This document shows positions 32,762-40,469 of a stretch of 40,469 bases of DNA, piece after piece. Positions within the stretch are counted from its first letter, which is position 1; every line of letters starts with the position of its first letter. The stretch comes from Gammaproteobacteria bacterium (GTDB lineage: Bacteria > Pseudomonadota > Gammaproteobacteria > Ga0077554 > Ga007554), in the NCBI GenBank assembly GCA_021731145.1, contig JAKFXX010000037.1:1-40469 (forward strand). Direction: 5' to 3'. The notes under the pieces are model-generated. The model was not told the origin of the DNA. It did no database searches and saw only the letters and a program-made list of their open reading frames with translations. The position numbers and the translations under genes were made by a program.

Positions 32762-35281
32762 ATGCCGATGAAAAGTACAATGCGTTCCTTCAAGTACGAT
32801 TATATGGGTCTGGATGCCGAGTCCATCAAATACTCGATGGCTAATCGTCTTGAATACGAGGTGGGCAAGGATCTTCATACCGCCACTGATCGCGACTGGT
32901 ACAACGTCACGGCCTATGCGGTGCGTGACCGCCTCATGGAACGCTGGATGGAAACCATGCGCACCTATTACCGCGAAGACGCCAAGCGCGTCTATTACCT
33001 CTCCCTGGAATTCCTGATTGGCCGCACGCTGAGCAACAGTCTGCTCAATGTAGGCATTCAGAACGAATGTGAGCAGGCCTTGCATGACATCGGGCTTAAT
33101 CTGGAAGAGGTGCGTGAGCTGGAGCCGGATGCAGCGCTGGGTAATGGCGGCCTCGGGCGGCTGGCAGCGTGTTTTCTTGATTCCATGGCGACGCTTGGCA
33201 TACCGTCGTATGGCTATGGCATCCGTTATGAATATGGCATGTTCACTCAACGTATCGAGAATGGCCACCAGGTTGAACATCCTGAAAACTGGTTGCGCTA
33301 CGGCAACCCCTGGGAATTCCCGCGTCCCGAAGTGCTCTACCCCGTGAAATTTCATGGCCGGGTCGTGGAATATCCGGATGAAACCGGCCAGAAGCGCTAC
33401 CACTGGGTTGATGCCGACGAGGTGATGGCGATGGCCTATGACACCCCAATCCCAGGCTATAACACCAACACCGTTAATAATATGCGTCTGTGGTCCGCCA
33501 AGGCGACGCGCGATTTTAATTTGAAATACTTCAACGAAGGCAATTACATCAAGGCCCTGGAGGATAAAAATGAATCTGAAAATCTCTCCAAGGTGCTCTA
33601 TCCCGACGATACCACCGCGATGGGCCGCGAACTGCGGCTGAAGCAGCAATATTTCTTTGTCAGCGCATCATTGCAAGACATTCTGCGCCGTTTCCAGAAG
33701 GCGCATTACCACTTTGACAAACTGCCGGATAAGGTGGCAATCCAGCTCAACGATACCCATCCGGTACTGGCTATTCCCGAGTTGATGCGGATATTGATGG
33801 ATCTCCATGGCCTGCCATGGGGGCGTGCCTGGAATATCACGGTACGCACCTTCTCATACACCAATCATACGCTGCTGCCCGAGGCGCTGGAAACCTGGCC
33901 GGTGAAGCTGTTTGAGGAAATGTTGCCGCGTCATCTGCAGATTATTTATGAAATCAACCACCATTTCCTGAAAGATGTCATGCATCAATTCCCCGGCAAC
34001 TTCGATCTGTTGCGGCACATGTCGATTGTCGATGAGGATAATGGAAAACGCATTCGCATGGGGCATCTGGCGGTAGTCGGCAGTCACAAGGTGAACGGCG
34101 TCGCGGCGCTGCATACCCTGTTGATGAAGTCGTCCACCTTTGCCGATTTTGAACGCTTTTACCCCGGCAAGATCGTCAATAAAACCAACGGCATCACGCC
34201 GCGGCGCTGGTTGCACCATGCCAACCCGCTACTCTCTAATCTCATTACCTCGCGTATTGGCGATGAGTGGACTGCAAATCTTGATGAGCTGAAGAAGCTG
34301 GCGCCACTGGCCGATGATCCCGTTTTCCGGGACGAGTTTCGTGCCGTCAAGCGTGCCAACAAGGAGCGGGTTGCCGGGCTGGTAAAAAAACATCTGGGCA
34401 TAGATGTTAATCCCGACGCGATGTTCGATGTGCACATCAAGCGCATTCATGAATATAAGCGTCAGTTGCTAAACGTGCTGCATATCATAACGTTGTACAA
34501 CCGCATCCGGTTCAATCCCGGTGCGCACGTCGTGCCGCGCCTGGTGATTTTTGCCGGCAAGGCGGCGCCGGGTTATGCCATGGCCAAACTTATTATCAAA
34601 CTCATCAATGACGTTGCCGACATCGTGAATAACGATCCGGCCATCGGCAGCCGCCTGAAGGTATTGTTTGTTCCCAACTACAACGTCTCCACGGCGGAAG
34701 ATCTCATCCCGGCCAGCGATCTCTCGCAACAGATATCCACAGCGGGCACAGAGGCTTCCGGCACAGGCAATATGAAGCTCGCGCTCAACGGCGCACTTAC
34801 CATCGGCACGCTGGACGGCGCGAATGTTGAAATCCGCGAAGAGGTGGGCGAGGATAATATTTTCATCTTTGGCCTGACCGCCCAGCAGGCGGAAGAGCTG
34901 CGCAGAAATGGTTACAACCCGTGGGACTATTACCATGGAAACCAGGAGCTGAAGCAAGTGCTCGACATGATCGGCTCGGGCTATTTCTCGCCCGACGAGC
35001 CTGATTTGTTCAAACCTATCATCAACGCCTTGACGCATAGCGGCGATCACTACCTGCTGCTTGCCGACTATGCCTCATATATATCGGCGCAGGAGCGGGT
35101 TGCCGAACTTTATGCCGATCCTCAGGAGTGGACGCGCAAGGCTATTCTCAATGTTGCGCACATGGGCAAATTCTCCAGTGACCGCACCATACGCGAATAT
35201 GCGGAGGAAATATGGGACGTGAAGCCGGTAAAAATCACGCTGGAACAGCGCACGGAGGGTAAGAAGGTTAAGCAGAAATAG
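32762..35281 (+). CDS. glgP: Glycogen/starch/alpha-glucan phosphorylase (classical GlgP)
   Basis: This enzyme cleaves alpha-1,4-glucans by phosphate to glucose-1-phosphate. The 839-aa product is the standard length with AVRDRLMERWMETMR, YYLSLEFLIGRTLSNSLLN, EPDAALGNGGLGRLAACFLDSMATL, QLNDTHPVLAIPELMRIL, KTNGITPRRWL and HIKRIHEYKRQLLN. The PLP site is TEASGTGNMKLALNGALTIGTLDGANVEI, with the PLP lysine in GNMK. It is a different subfamily from the phosphorylase at 10567. No other glycogen genes are adjacent. A repeat-rich leader precedes it and a 12-bp hairpin follows. Confidence 0.96.
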   Translation: MPMKSTMRSFKYDYMGLDAESIKYSMANRLEYEVGKDLHTATDRDWYNVTAYAVRDRLMERWMETMRTYYREDAKRVYYLSLEFLIGRTLSNSLLNVGIQNECEQALHDIGLNLEEVRELEPDAALGNGGLGRLAACFLDSMATLGIPSYGYGIRYEYGMFTQRIENGHQVEHPENWLRYGNPWEFPRPEVLYPVKFHGRVVEYPDETGQKRYHWVDADEVMAMAYDTPIPGYNTNTVNNMRLWSAKATRDFNLKYFNEGNYIKALEDKNESENLSKVLYPDDTTAMGRELRLKQQYFFVSASLQDILRRFQKAHYHFDKLPDKVAIQLNDTHPVLAIPELMRILMDLHGLPWGRAWNITVRTFSYTNHTLLPEALETWPVKLFEEMLPRHLQIIYEINHHFLKDVMHQFPGNFDLLRHMSIVDEDNGKRIRMGHLAVVGSHKVNGVAALHTLLMKSSTFADFERFYPGKIVNKTNGITPRRWLHHANPLLSNLITSRIGDEWTANLDELKKLAPLADDPVFRDEFRAVKRANKERVAGLVKKHLGIDVNPDAMFDVHIKRIHEYKRQLLNVLHIITLYNRIRFNPGAHVVPRLVIFAGKAAPGYAMAKLIIKLINDVADIVNNDPAIGSRLKVLFVPNYNVSTAEDLIPASDLSQQISTAGTEASGTGNMKLALNGALTIGTLDGANVEIREEVGEDNIFIFGLTAQQAEELRRNGYNPWDYYHGNQELKQVLDMIGSGYFSPDEPDLFKPIINALTHSGDHYLLLADYASYISAQERVAELYADPQEWTRKAILNVAHMGKFSSDRTIREYAEEIWDVKPVKITLEQRTEGKKVKQK

Positions 35282-35310
35282 GGGGGGTGGATTTATCCTT
35301 CGGTAGTATC

Positions 35311-35338
35311 GCCTGGGGCGTTTTTTAACGCCCCAGGC
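35311..35338. terminator. Strong hairpin between convergent glgP and rho
   Basis: A perfect 12-bp stem, GCCTGGGGCGTT/AACGCCCCAGGC, closes on a TTTT loop midway between the two stops. No T run follows on either strand, so it probably acts on both transcripts by blocking RNA decay or by bidirectional termination. Confidence 0.75.
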
Positions 35339-35349
35339 TACAAAAAACA

Positions 35350-36606
35350 TTACCGCTTCATTGAATCAAAAAACTCTGAATTGGTCTTGGTCGCCTTGAG
35401 CTTGTCGAGCAGAAACTCCATCGCAGCCAAATCCTCCATGGGGTGCAACAGCTTGCGCAGAATCCACATCTTTTGCAGTTCGTCGGGATGCGTCAGCAGT
35501 TCTTCGCGGCGCGTGCCGGAGCGGTTGATGTTGATGGAGGGGTAAATGCGCCGCTCGGCGATCTTGCGATCCAGGTGGACTTCCATGTTGCCGGTGCCTT
35601 TGAACTCTTCATAGATCACGTCGTCCATGCGCGAGCCGGTGTCGATCAAGGCGGTGGCAATGATGGTCAGACTGCCGCCTTCCTCGATGTTGCGCGCCGC
35701 GCCAAAGAAGCGCTTCGGGCGGTGCAGTGCGTTGGCATCGACACCACCGGTGAGCACTTTGCCCGACGAAGGGATTACCGTGTTGTAGGCGCGTGCCAGA
35801 CGGGTAACGGAGTCAAGCAGGATCACTACGTCGCGCTTGTGTTCAACCAGGCGTTTGGCTTTTTCAATCACCATTTCCGCAACCTGCACATGACGGCTGG
35901 CAGGCTCATCGAAGGTGCTGGAGACTACCTCGCCACGTACCGAGCGCGCCATCTCCGTCACTTCTTCCGGGCGCTCATCAATCAGCAACACGATCAGGTA
36001 ACATTCAGGATGCTTGGCGGCGATGGACTGGGCGATATGTTGCAGCATCATGGTCTTACCGGCCTTGGGCGGCGATACAATCATGCCGCGCTGGCCCTTG
36101 CCGATGGGTGCCACCAGGTCGATGACGCGCGCGGTCAAGTCTTCCGTGCTGCCGTTGCCGATTTCCATGGTCAGCCGTTCGTTGGCGAACAGCGGTGTCA
36201 AGTTCTCGAACAACACCTTGTTTTTGGCGTTCTCGGGTGCCTCGAAGTTGATCTCGCTCACCTTCAGCAGTGCGAAATAACGCTCCCCTTCTTTTGGAGG
36301 GCGGATCTTGCCGGAAATAGTGTCGCCAGTGCGCAGATTGAAGCGCCGGATCTGGCTGGGCGAGACATAGATATCGTCCGGTCCGGCCAGGTAAGAACTG
36401 TCCGCCGAACGCAGGAAGCCGAAACCGTCCTGCAGGATCTCCAGCACGCCGTCGCCGGAGATGTCTTCTCCTTTGTGCGCATGGCCCTTGAGAATGGCGA
36501 AGATCACGTCTTGTTTGCGTGACCGGGCCATGCCCTCGATGCCCATGGATTGCGCGAGGTCGATCAATTCAGAGGGTGATTTTTGTTTAAGTTCAGTCAG
36601 GTTCAT
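35350..36606 (-). CDS. rho: Transcription termination factor Rho
   Basis: Rho is a hexameric RNA helicase that ends transcription. The 418-aa product (E. coli 419) begins [39 protein letters not shown]. It has the primary RNA-binding cold-shock-like domain ([12 protein letters not shown]...[12 protein letters not shown]), Walker [10 protein letters not shown], Walker [17 protein letters not shown] and the Q-loop region [25 protein letters not shown]. It is downstream of trxA on the same strand, as in E. coli. The 250-bp gap upstream could hold the autoregulatory leader typical of rho. Confidence 0.97.
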   Translation of the reverse strand: MNLTELKQKSPSELIDLAQSMGIEGMARSRKQDVIFAILKGHAHKGEDISGDGVLEILQDGFGFLRSADSSYLAGPDDIYVSPSQIRRFNLRTGDTISGKIRPPKEGERYFALLKVSEINFEAPENAKNKVLFENLTPLFANERLTMEIGNGSTEDLTARVIDLVAPIGKGQRGMIVSPPKAGKTMMLQHIAQSIAAKHPECYLIVLLIDERPEEVTEMARSVRGEVVSSTFDEPASRHVQVAEMVIEKAKRLVEHKRDVVILLDSVTRLARAYNTVIPSSGKVLTGGVDANALHRPKRFFGAARNIEEGGSLTIIATALIDTGSRMDDVIYEEFKGTGNMEVHLDRKIAERRIYPSININRSGTRREELLTHPDELQKMWILRKLLHPMEDLAAMEFLLDKLKATKTNSEFFDSMKR

Positions 36607-36804
36607 GATGGATGATCGTCAGGTTTTGGATGGGTATGCAGATGAAGTTAAAGAAACGAAAGCCCCTGTGCGTAGGGACGCTCGTATGTTTCTCGTGCCG
36701 CTGATGTGTTGCTGGGGGAGGTTCCGCTGTTGCCAGAAATACTGGCACTGCTCGAATAAATTATTTGCGATTTTTGTAAAGCTACCACTAAAACGGCGCC
36801 GCGT

Positions 36805-36838
36805 CTAGCCCCTCGCGGATTAAATTGCGAGAGGCTAG
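36805..36838 (-). terminator. Hairpin between trxA and rho
   Basis: CTAGCC/GGCTAG and CTCGC/GCGAG pair around a 10-nt loop with one C-A mismatch, 18 bp after the trxA stop. A T tract is lacking immediately after, so it may only partly stop transcription into rho. The following 36607-36804 region has no gene and probably serves as the rho leader. Confidence 0.55.
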
Positions 36839-36856
36839 GGGGGCGCACGATACGGA

Positions 36857-37183
36857 TTAAAGATTGCTGTCAATAAACGCTGTCAATTGCGACTTGGAGA
36901 CGGCGCCCACCTTGGTGGCTTCAACATTGCCATTTTTAAACAGCATCAGGGTGGGGATGCCGCGTATGCCGTATTGAGACGGCGTCGCCGGGTTTTCGTC
37001 AATGTTGAGTTTGGCGACCTTGACTCTGCCCGCATATTCTTCAGCGATTTCGTCCAGAATCGGGGCGATCATCTTGCAGGGGCCGCACCATTCGGCCCAG
37101 AAATCGACCAGTACCGGCGTATCGCTTTTCAGCACCTCGTTGTCGAAGGTGGCGTCGGTGACATAAATGATGTTTTTGCTCAC
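36857..37183 (-). CDS. trxA: Thioredoxin 1
   Basis: Thioredoxin is the cytoplasmic protein-disulfide reductant. The 108-aa product has the redox motif WCGPCK in [44 protein letters not shown] with the cis-proline segment GIPT, and a C-terminal helix. Length matches E. coli TrxA. It lies upstream of rho and divergent from rhlB, the same arrangement as in E. coli. A perfect TATAAT on the minus strand (37268-37263) may be its -10 element. Confidence 0.96.
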   Translation of the reverse strand: MSKNIIYVTDATFDNEVLKSDTPVLVDFWAEWCGPCKMIAPILDEIAEEYAGRVKVAKLNIDENPATPSQYGIRGIPTLMLFKNGNVEATKVGAVSKSQLTAFIDSNL

Positions 37184-37262
37184 GTTGGTGCATCTCCGAT
37201 TGATGGATGTGGGTTTGAGGGCCGGGTTATTATTGTGCGGCCCTCTGTGATATGAGATTTGT

Positions 37263-37268
37263 ATTATA
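37263..37268 (-). promoter_or_regulatory. Candidate -10 box for trxA
   Basis: TATAAT on the minus strand, 80 bp before the trxA ATG. The -35 match at 16-17 bp is weak, so this is tentative. Confidence 0.35.
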
Positions 37269-37352
37269 TTAAGGTTTATTTTCGCACATTCAAGCCTAAT
37301 CCGCCGTATATTTCAAGTCCAATCGCCTGGCAATTCTGTTATTCTTTGATTT

Positions 37353-38657
37353 ATGAACGATCATTTGTCAGATATCTCATTTTCCAGTTTTGATTTTCCC
37401 TATTCTTTGAGGCAAGGAATCGACGACGCGGGGTTTTCCCGTTGCACACCGATCCAGGCTGCAACCCTGCCGCTGGCTTTGTCGGGCAAGGATGTTGCCG
37501 GGCAGGCGCAAACCGGCACCGGTAAAACGGCTGCTTTTCTGCTGGCCGTGATGAATCGCCTGCTGACGGTGCCTGCCTCTCCAGCGCGGCGCGCCAATCA
37601 GCCGCGCGCCGTGATATTGGCGCCGACTCGCGAATTGGCGATACAGATCCACAAGGACGCACTCCTTTTGGGCAGGCATGCCGGCCTCACTTTAGGGTTG
37701 GTTTACGGCGGCACAGGCTACGAAGCGCAGCGCGCCATGTTCGAGGAGGGTGTGGATATCCTGATTGGTACGCCGGGCCGCATCATCGACTACTTCAAGC
37801 AAGGCGTATTTGACTTGAAGGCGGTGCAGGTGGCGGTGCTGGATGAGGCCGACCGCATGCTCGACCTTGGCTTCATCAAGGACATCCGCTTCCTGCTGCG
37901 CCAGTTGCCCAAGCCCGACAAGCGTCTCAGCATGTTGTTTTCGGCGACCCTGTCGCTGCGCGTCACCGAGCTTGCCTACGAGCACATGAATAACCCCCAG
38001 CTCGTGAAAATCGAGAGCGACAAGGTGACGGCTGACAATGTCTCGCAGATCATCTATCACACCGCCAGCGAAGAAAAAATCCCCGCGCTGATCGGTCTGC
38101 TGAAACATATGGATCCCAAGCGCACCATTGTTTTCGTCAACACCAAGCGCGCGGCCGACCAGGTGTGGGCTCATCTTGAAAGTAATGGCTTCAAAGCCGC
38201 CATATTGTCAGGCGATGTGCCGCAGAACAAGCGCATGTCGTTGCTGGAGCAATTCCAGCAAGGCGAGTTGCCCGTGCTGGTTGCCACCGATGTCGCGGCG
38301 CGCGGCCTGCATATTTCCGAGGTCAGCCATGTGTTCAACTTCGATCTCCCGCAGGATGCCGAGGATTATGTGCATCGCATCGGCCGCACCGCGCGTGCCG
38401 GCGCAAGCGGCGATGCGATCAGCTTTGCTTGTGAGGAATACGCCTTTTCGATACCTGAGATCGAAGAATACATCGGCCACAAAATCCCGGTAGGCCGCCT
38501 CAGTGATGATGTGCTGGCCACGCCTGTAACGCCTGCCGTCGCGGGCGGACGGCATGGCGGGGCGGGAGACCGCATGCGTAGCCGGCCCTCCCCCTCTGGC
38601 CAGAAGCGCCGCAGCAGCTCAGGCTCAAGGCAAGAACACAGGCCGAGAAAACGATAA
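37353..38657 (+). CDS. rhlB: DEAD-box ATP-dependent RNA helicase RhlB
   Basis: RhlB unwinds structured RNA and in E. coli works in the RNase E degradosome. The 434-aa protein has the Q motif ([20 protein letters not shown]), motif [15 protein letters not shown], motif II DEAD in [16 protein letters not shown], and motif [16 protein letters not shown] basic Ser/Gly/Arg tail (from about residue 395) resembles the RhlB C terminus. The trxA-rho genes face away from it across 169 bp, as in E. coli, which supports RhlB over other DEAD-box paralogues. Confidence 0.92.
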   Translation: MNDHLSDISFSSFDFPYSLRQGIDDAGFSRCTPIQAATLPLALSGKDVAGQAQTGTGKTAAFLLAVMNRLLTVPASPARRANQPRAVILAPTRELAIQIHKDALLLGRHAGLTLGLVYGGTGYEAQRAMFEEGVDILIGTPGRIIDYFKQGVFDLKAVQVAVLDEADRMLDLGFIKDIRFLLRQLPKPDKRLSMLFSATLSLRVTELAYEHMNNPQLVKIESDKVTADNVSQIIYHTASEEKIPALIGLLKHMDPKRTIVFVNTKRAADQVWAHLESNGFKAAILSGDVPQNKRMSLLEQFQQGELPVLVATDVAARGLHISEVSHVFNFDLPQDAEDYVHRIGRTARAGASGDAISFACEEYAFSIPEIEEYIGHKIPVGRLSDDVLATPVTPAVAGGRHGGAGDRMRSRPSPSGQKRRSSSGSRQEHRPRKR

Positions 38658-38710
38658 GCCGTCGTTCATTGTAATCTGTACATTTAGAATGGTGGGAACG
38701 GCATAAGGGG

Positions 38711-38760
38711 CCGTAATCACCGTAAGGCATTGCGCCCTTCACGGGTGTGACAATGAGGCT
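38711..38760. repeat. Copy of the ssb-glgP intergenic repeat
   Basis: The 24 bp at 38724-38747 are the reverse complement of 32481-32504 with one mismatch. Flanking ATCACCGT and GTGACAATGAGG segments also occur in the 32.5-kb region. It sits between rhlB and mtnD. Confidence 0.75.
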
Positions 38761-38836
38761 TAACCAGAAAAGCACTGGTTATTCCTTAACGGCCCCTAAA
38801 TCCAAGAAATCATTTTGTGAAGTTAAGGAGCGAAGC

Positions 38837-39379
38837 ATGGCGCGCATGATCTTTCCAGACCAAACCGACACGCGGGATTTGCCCGCTATCCAAGCCAAAC
38901 TTGCGACGATAGGCATCACGCTGCGCCATTGGCCGGCGCCTGCCCAGGCGCGTAGCCTGGAGCTGATGGAGAAGGCGGTGCTGGATGACGCCGAAAAGCA
39001 GGAATTGCTCGCTGTCGTGGATGATCGCTTTGAGGAGCTAAAGCGCGAGGCGGGTTATGCCACGCGCGACATGATCGTGATTCATGAAAACATCCCCGGC
39101 CTTGCCGAGATGCTCGCCAAGTTTGAAAAGATTCACTACCACACCGACGACGAGGTGCGCTACATCCTTGCGGGCAAGGGGTACTTCGGTTTTGTCGAGT
39201 CCGATGGCAAGCAGTTCATGCTTGAAGTGACGGCAGGCGATTACATTAATGTCCCGGCCAATACGGAGCACTGGTTCATTCTGGGTGATTCCAAGCGCAT
39301 CAAGGCGGTGCGTTACTTTATCGACACGAGCGGCTGGACACCCGTTTATACCGGGCGTGCTTTGCAATTCGCTGACTGA
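38837..39379 (+). CDS. mtnD: Acireductone dioxygenase
   Basis: This cupin enzyme oxidises acireductone in the methionine salvage pathway (Fe form: ketoacid plus formate; Ni form: off-pathway products with CO). From the ATG at 38837 it has 180 aa. The metal ligands fit the family: His100 and His102 (KIHYHTDDEVRYI), Glu106 and His145 (PANTEHWF). The SD AAGGAG (38825-38830) and the N terminus MARMIFPDQ support this start; a frame opening at 38747 runs through the repeat and is rejected. mtnB follows after 19 bp. Confidence 0.95.
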   Translation: MARMIFPDQTDTRDLPAIQAKLATIGITLRHWPAPAQARSLELMEKAVLDDAEKQELLAVVDDRFEELKREAGYATRDMIVIHENIPGLAEMLAKFEKIHYHTDDEVRYILAGKGYFGFVESDGKQFMLEVTAGDYINVPANTEHWFILGDSKRIKAVRYFIDTSGWTPVYTGRALQFAD

Positions 39380-39398
39380 ACGGTAAGGAGAGAGTCCT

Positions 39399-40028
39399 TT
39401 GGCAATAACGTTGGACCAGCTTGCGCCACGCGCAGCCCTTGTCGAGATTGCGCGCGACTTTCATGCGCGCGGCTGGATGGCCGGTACGGCGGGTAATCTT
39501 AGCGTCCGTGCGGATGACGACAGCTTTTGGATCACCGCCAGCGGCCTGCCCAAGGGGCGCCTGGAAGAAACAGATTTTCTGCGGATGCGCATTCAGGACG
39601 GAGAGATTGTTGAGCGGTTACACGCCAACGCCAAACCCTCCGCCGAATGTTCTATCCATCAAGTGGTCTATCAACGTTTTCCCGATGCGCGCGCCTGCCT
39701 GCATGTGCATTCCGTGGACGCCTGCCTGGCGTGCGAAGACATCCCTTCTGCCGCACAGGAAATGCCGTTGCCGCCATTGGAGATGGTGAAAGGGCTGGGG
39801 ATATGGGAGCAGCATCCCGATGTCGCATTGCCGCTGTTCGACAATCTGCTCGACGTTACGCGCATAGCGGCGGCCATCGATCAGCGCTTCCAGGTCGTCG
39901 CGCCTCGTGCCCCCGCGCTGATGATACGCGGGCACGGGATCACCGTGTGGGGCAGCGACGCGCAGGAGGCCTATAACCGCGTCGAGATTGTTGAATTCAT
40001 CATGAGCTATCTCGCGCGGCGCAGGTGA
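39399..40028 (+). CDS. mtnB: Methylthioribulose-1-phosphate dehydratase
   Basis: MtnB, a zinc-dependent class II aldolase-fold enzyme, dehydrates 5-methylthioribulose-1-phosphate in methionine salvage. The 209-aa product has the class II aldolase pattern: GWMAGTAGNLSVR, ITASGLPKGRLEETDFL, KPSAECSIHQVVYQRFPDARACLHVHSVDA with the HxH zinc ligands, and ALMIRGHGITVWG with the third His. The start is TTG at 39399, with AAGGAG at 39384-39389; no better ATG exists. It is co-transcribed with mtnD. The enolase-phosphatase gene mtnC, often adjacent, is not here. Confidence 0.93.
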   Translation: MAITLDQLAPRAALVEIARDFHARGWMAGTAGNLSVRADDDSFWITASGLPKGRLEETDFLRMRIQDGEIVERLHANAKPSAECSIHQVVYQRFPDARACLHVHSVDACLACEDIPSAAQEMPLPPLEMVKGLGIWEQHPDVALPLFDNLLDVTRIAAAIDQRFQVVAPRAPALMIRGHGITVWGSDAQEAYNRVEIVEFIMSYLARRR

Positions 40029-40030
40029 AT

Positions 40031-40267
40031 TTATGCGGTTTTGCGCCCTGACGCGCAAGGGGCCGTGGCGGGCACGCCCAGCTTCGTCAGGATTGTGTCC
40101 ATCAGGCACCAGTTGGTGATGCCGCTCTGGAACAAATTCGCCCCGACAAACGCCGTGAACCACAGCCAGTTCACATTATGAAACAGCGGGCTGGCTTCAA
40201 TGCCCAAGGCCAAGGATAACAGGATAAAAAAACCGGCGATGATACGGACAGTACGATTGATAGTCAT
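40031..40267 (-). CDS. Small DUF2892 (YgaP-like) membrane protein
   Basis: From the ATG at 40267 (AAGGA upstream) the product has 78 aa. It contains two hydrophobic segments (RIIAGFFILLSLALG and WLWFTAFVGANLFQSGIT) and ends with CLMDTILTKLGVP, the pattern of the DUF2892/YgaP transmembrane domain. Such proteins are often linked to rhodanese-type sulfur transfer, but no rhodanese domain is present here. The frame from 40327 adds 20 residues without SD support. It is convergent with mtnB, with stops 2 bp apart. Confidence 0.82.
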   Translation of the reverse strand: MTINRTVRIIAGFFILLSLALGIEASPLFHNVNWLWFTAFVGANLFQSGITNWCLMDTILTKLGVPATAPCASGRKTA

Positions 40268-40385
40268 GACGGCATCCTTTAGTTTATTATGTAATTCTAA
40301 TATACATGCCCGCGTCGCATATTTCAACCCATGAAACGGTAGTTAGATGGGGTGTGTGCGATTTGCGGGGTGCGGTGTATTCACT

Positions 40386-40422
40386 CCCTCTCCCGCAGGG
40401 CGGGAGAGGGCTGGGGAGAGGG
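40386..40422. repeat. CCCTCTCCCG-type palindromic repeat
   Basis: CCCTCTCCCG (40386-40395) and CGGGAGAGGG (40401-40410) form a perfect 10-bp stem with a CAGGG loop, followed by CTGGGGAGAGGG. This is a widely seen style of dispersed repeat. No coding sequence is seen in 40268-40469. Confidence 0.75.
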
Positions 40423-40469
40423 TGGTCTGAAACATCAAAATATGACAATCATGCCGAGAGCCGCTGAAA

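Noticed and set aside
35443-36522. 359-codon plus-strand frame opposite rho
   Set aside because: It is fully antisense to the highly conserved rho gene and has no family features.

Overview
The window is a dense chromosomal segment of a proteobacterium, most probably a gammaproteobacterium. The evidence is conserved gene order: rpsF-rpsR-DUF2232-rplI-dnaB-alr; tmk-holB-pilZ-tatD; queA; ampD-ampE; uvrA divergent from an MFS gene followed by ssb; and trxA-rho divergent from rhlB. The order tmk-holB-pilZ-tatD, with a pilZ product ending in PTHTM, resembles Pseudomonas, but I cannot name a genus. No rRNA, CRISPR array or intact prophage was seen.

Layout. Positions 1-5.5 kb hold a ribosomal protein/replication cluster led by a hairpin that looks like the S6:S18 autoregulatory mRNA motif. 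Positions 5.7-8.6 kb (minus strand) hold tmk, holB, pilZ and tatD. Positions 8.7-10.2 kb (minus) hold an iron-sulfur flavoprotein reductase and a truncated haemoglobin, with an NsrR-like palindrome upstream. Positions 10.5-13.1 kb encode a DUF3417-type alpha-glucan phosphorylase, followed by a tRNA-Leu(CAA). Positions 13.5-19.1 kb (plus) encode QueA, AmpD, AmpE, two late cobalamin-pathway enzymes (CobC-like, CobS), a periplasmic glutathione peroxidase and a BtuF-like binding protein.

Positions about 19.2-27.4 kb are an accessory defence island. It interrupts a ROK sugar kinase gene, of which only the first ~60 codons remain. Its left half is a decayed type I restriction-modification (RM) locus: an hsdR 3' remnant, an hsdM with a large internal deletion and a frameshifted DUF559 nuclease gene. 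An intact-looking AbrB/PIN toxin-antitoxin pair is translationally coupled into this operon and sits behind a perfect 29-bp palindromic operator. Its right half is an apparently intact four-gene operon: an unrecognised 162-aa protein, a DUF1828/DUF1829-type protein, a beta-class DNA methyltransferase, and a helicase-nuclease like type III Res. A 34-codon piece of a NERD nuclease gene closes the island beside uvrA. The four-gene operon is the best candidate here for a poorly described system.

Positions 27.4-40.3 kb return to core genes: uvrA, a YajR-like MFS transporter, ssb, a second (classical) glycogen phosphorylase, rho, trxA, rhlB, two methionine-salvage genes (mtnD, mtnB) and a small DUF2892 membrane protein.

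A theme across the window is short GC-rich, palindrome-forming repeats. They lie between genes (6.5, 9.7, 32.5, 38.7 and 40.4 kb) and also inside reading frames. Three genes (alr, hsdM and the type III-like methyltransferase) appear to carry in-frame, repeat-derived insertions.
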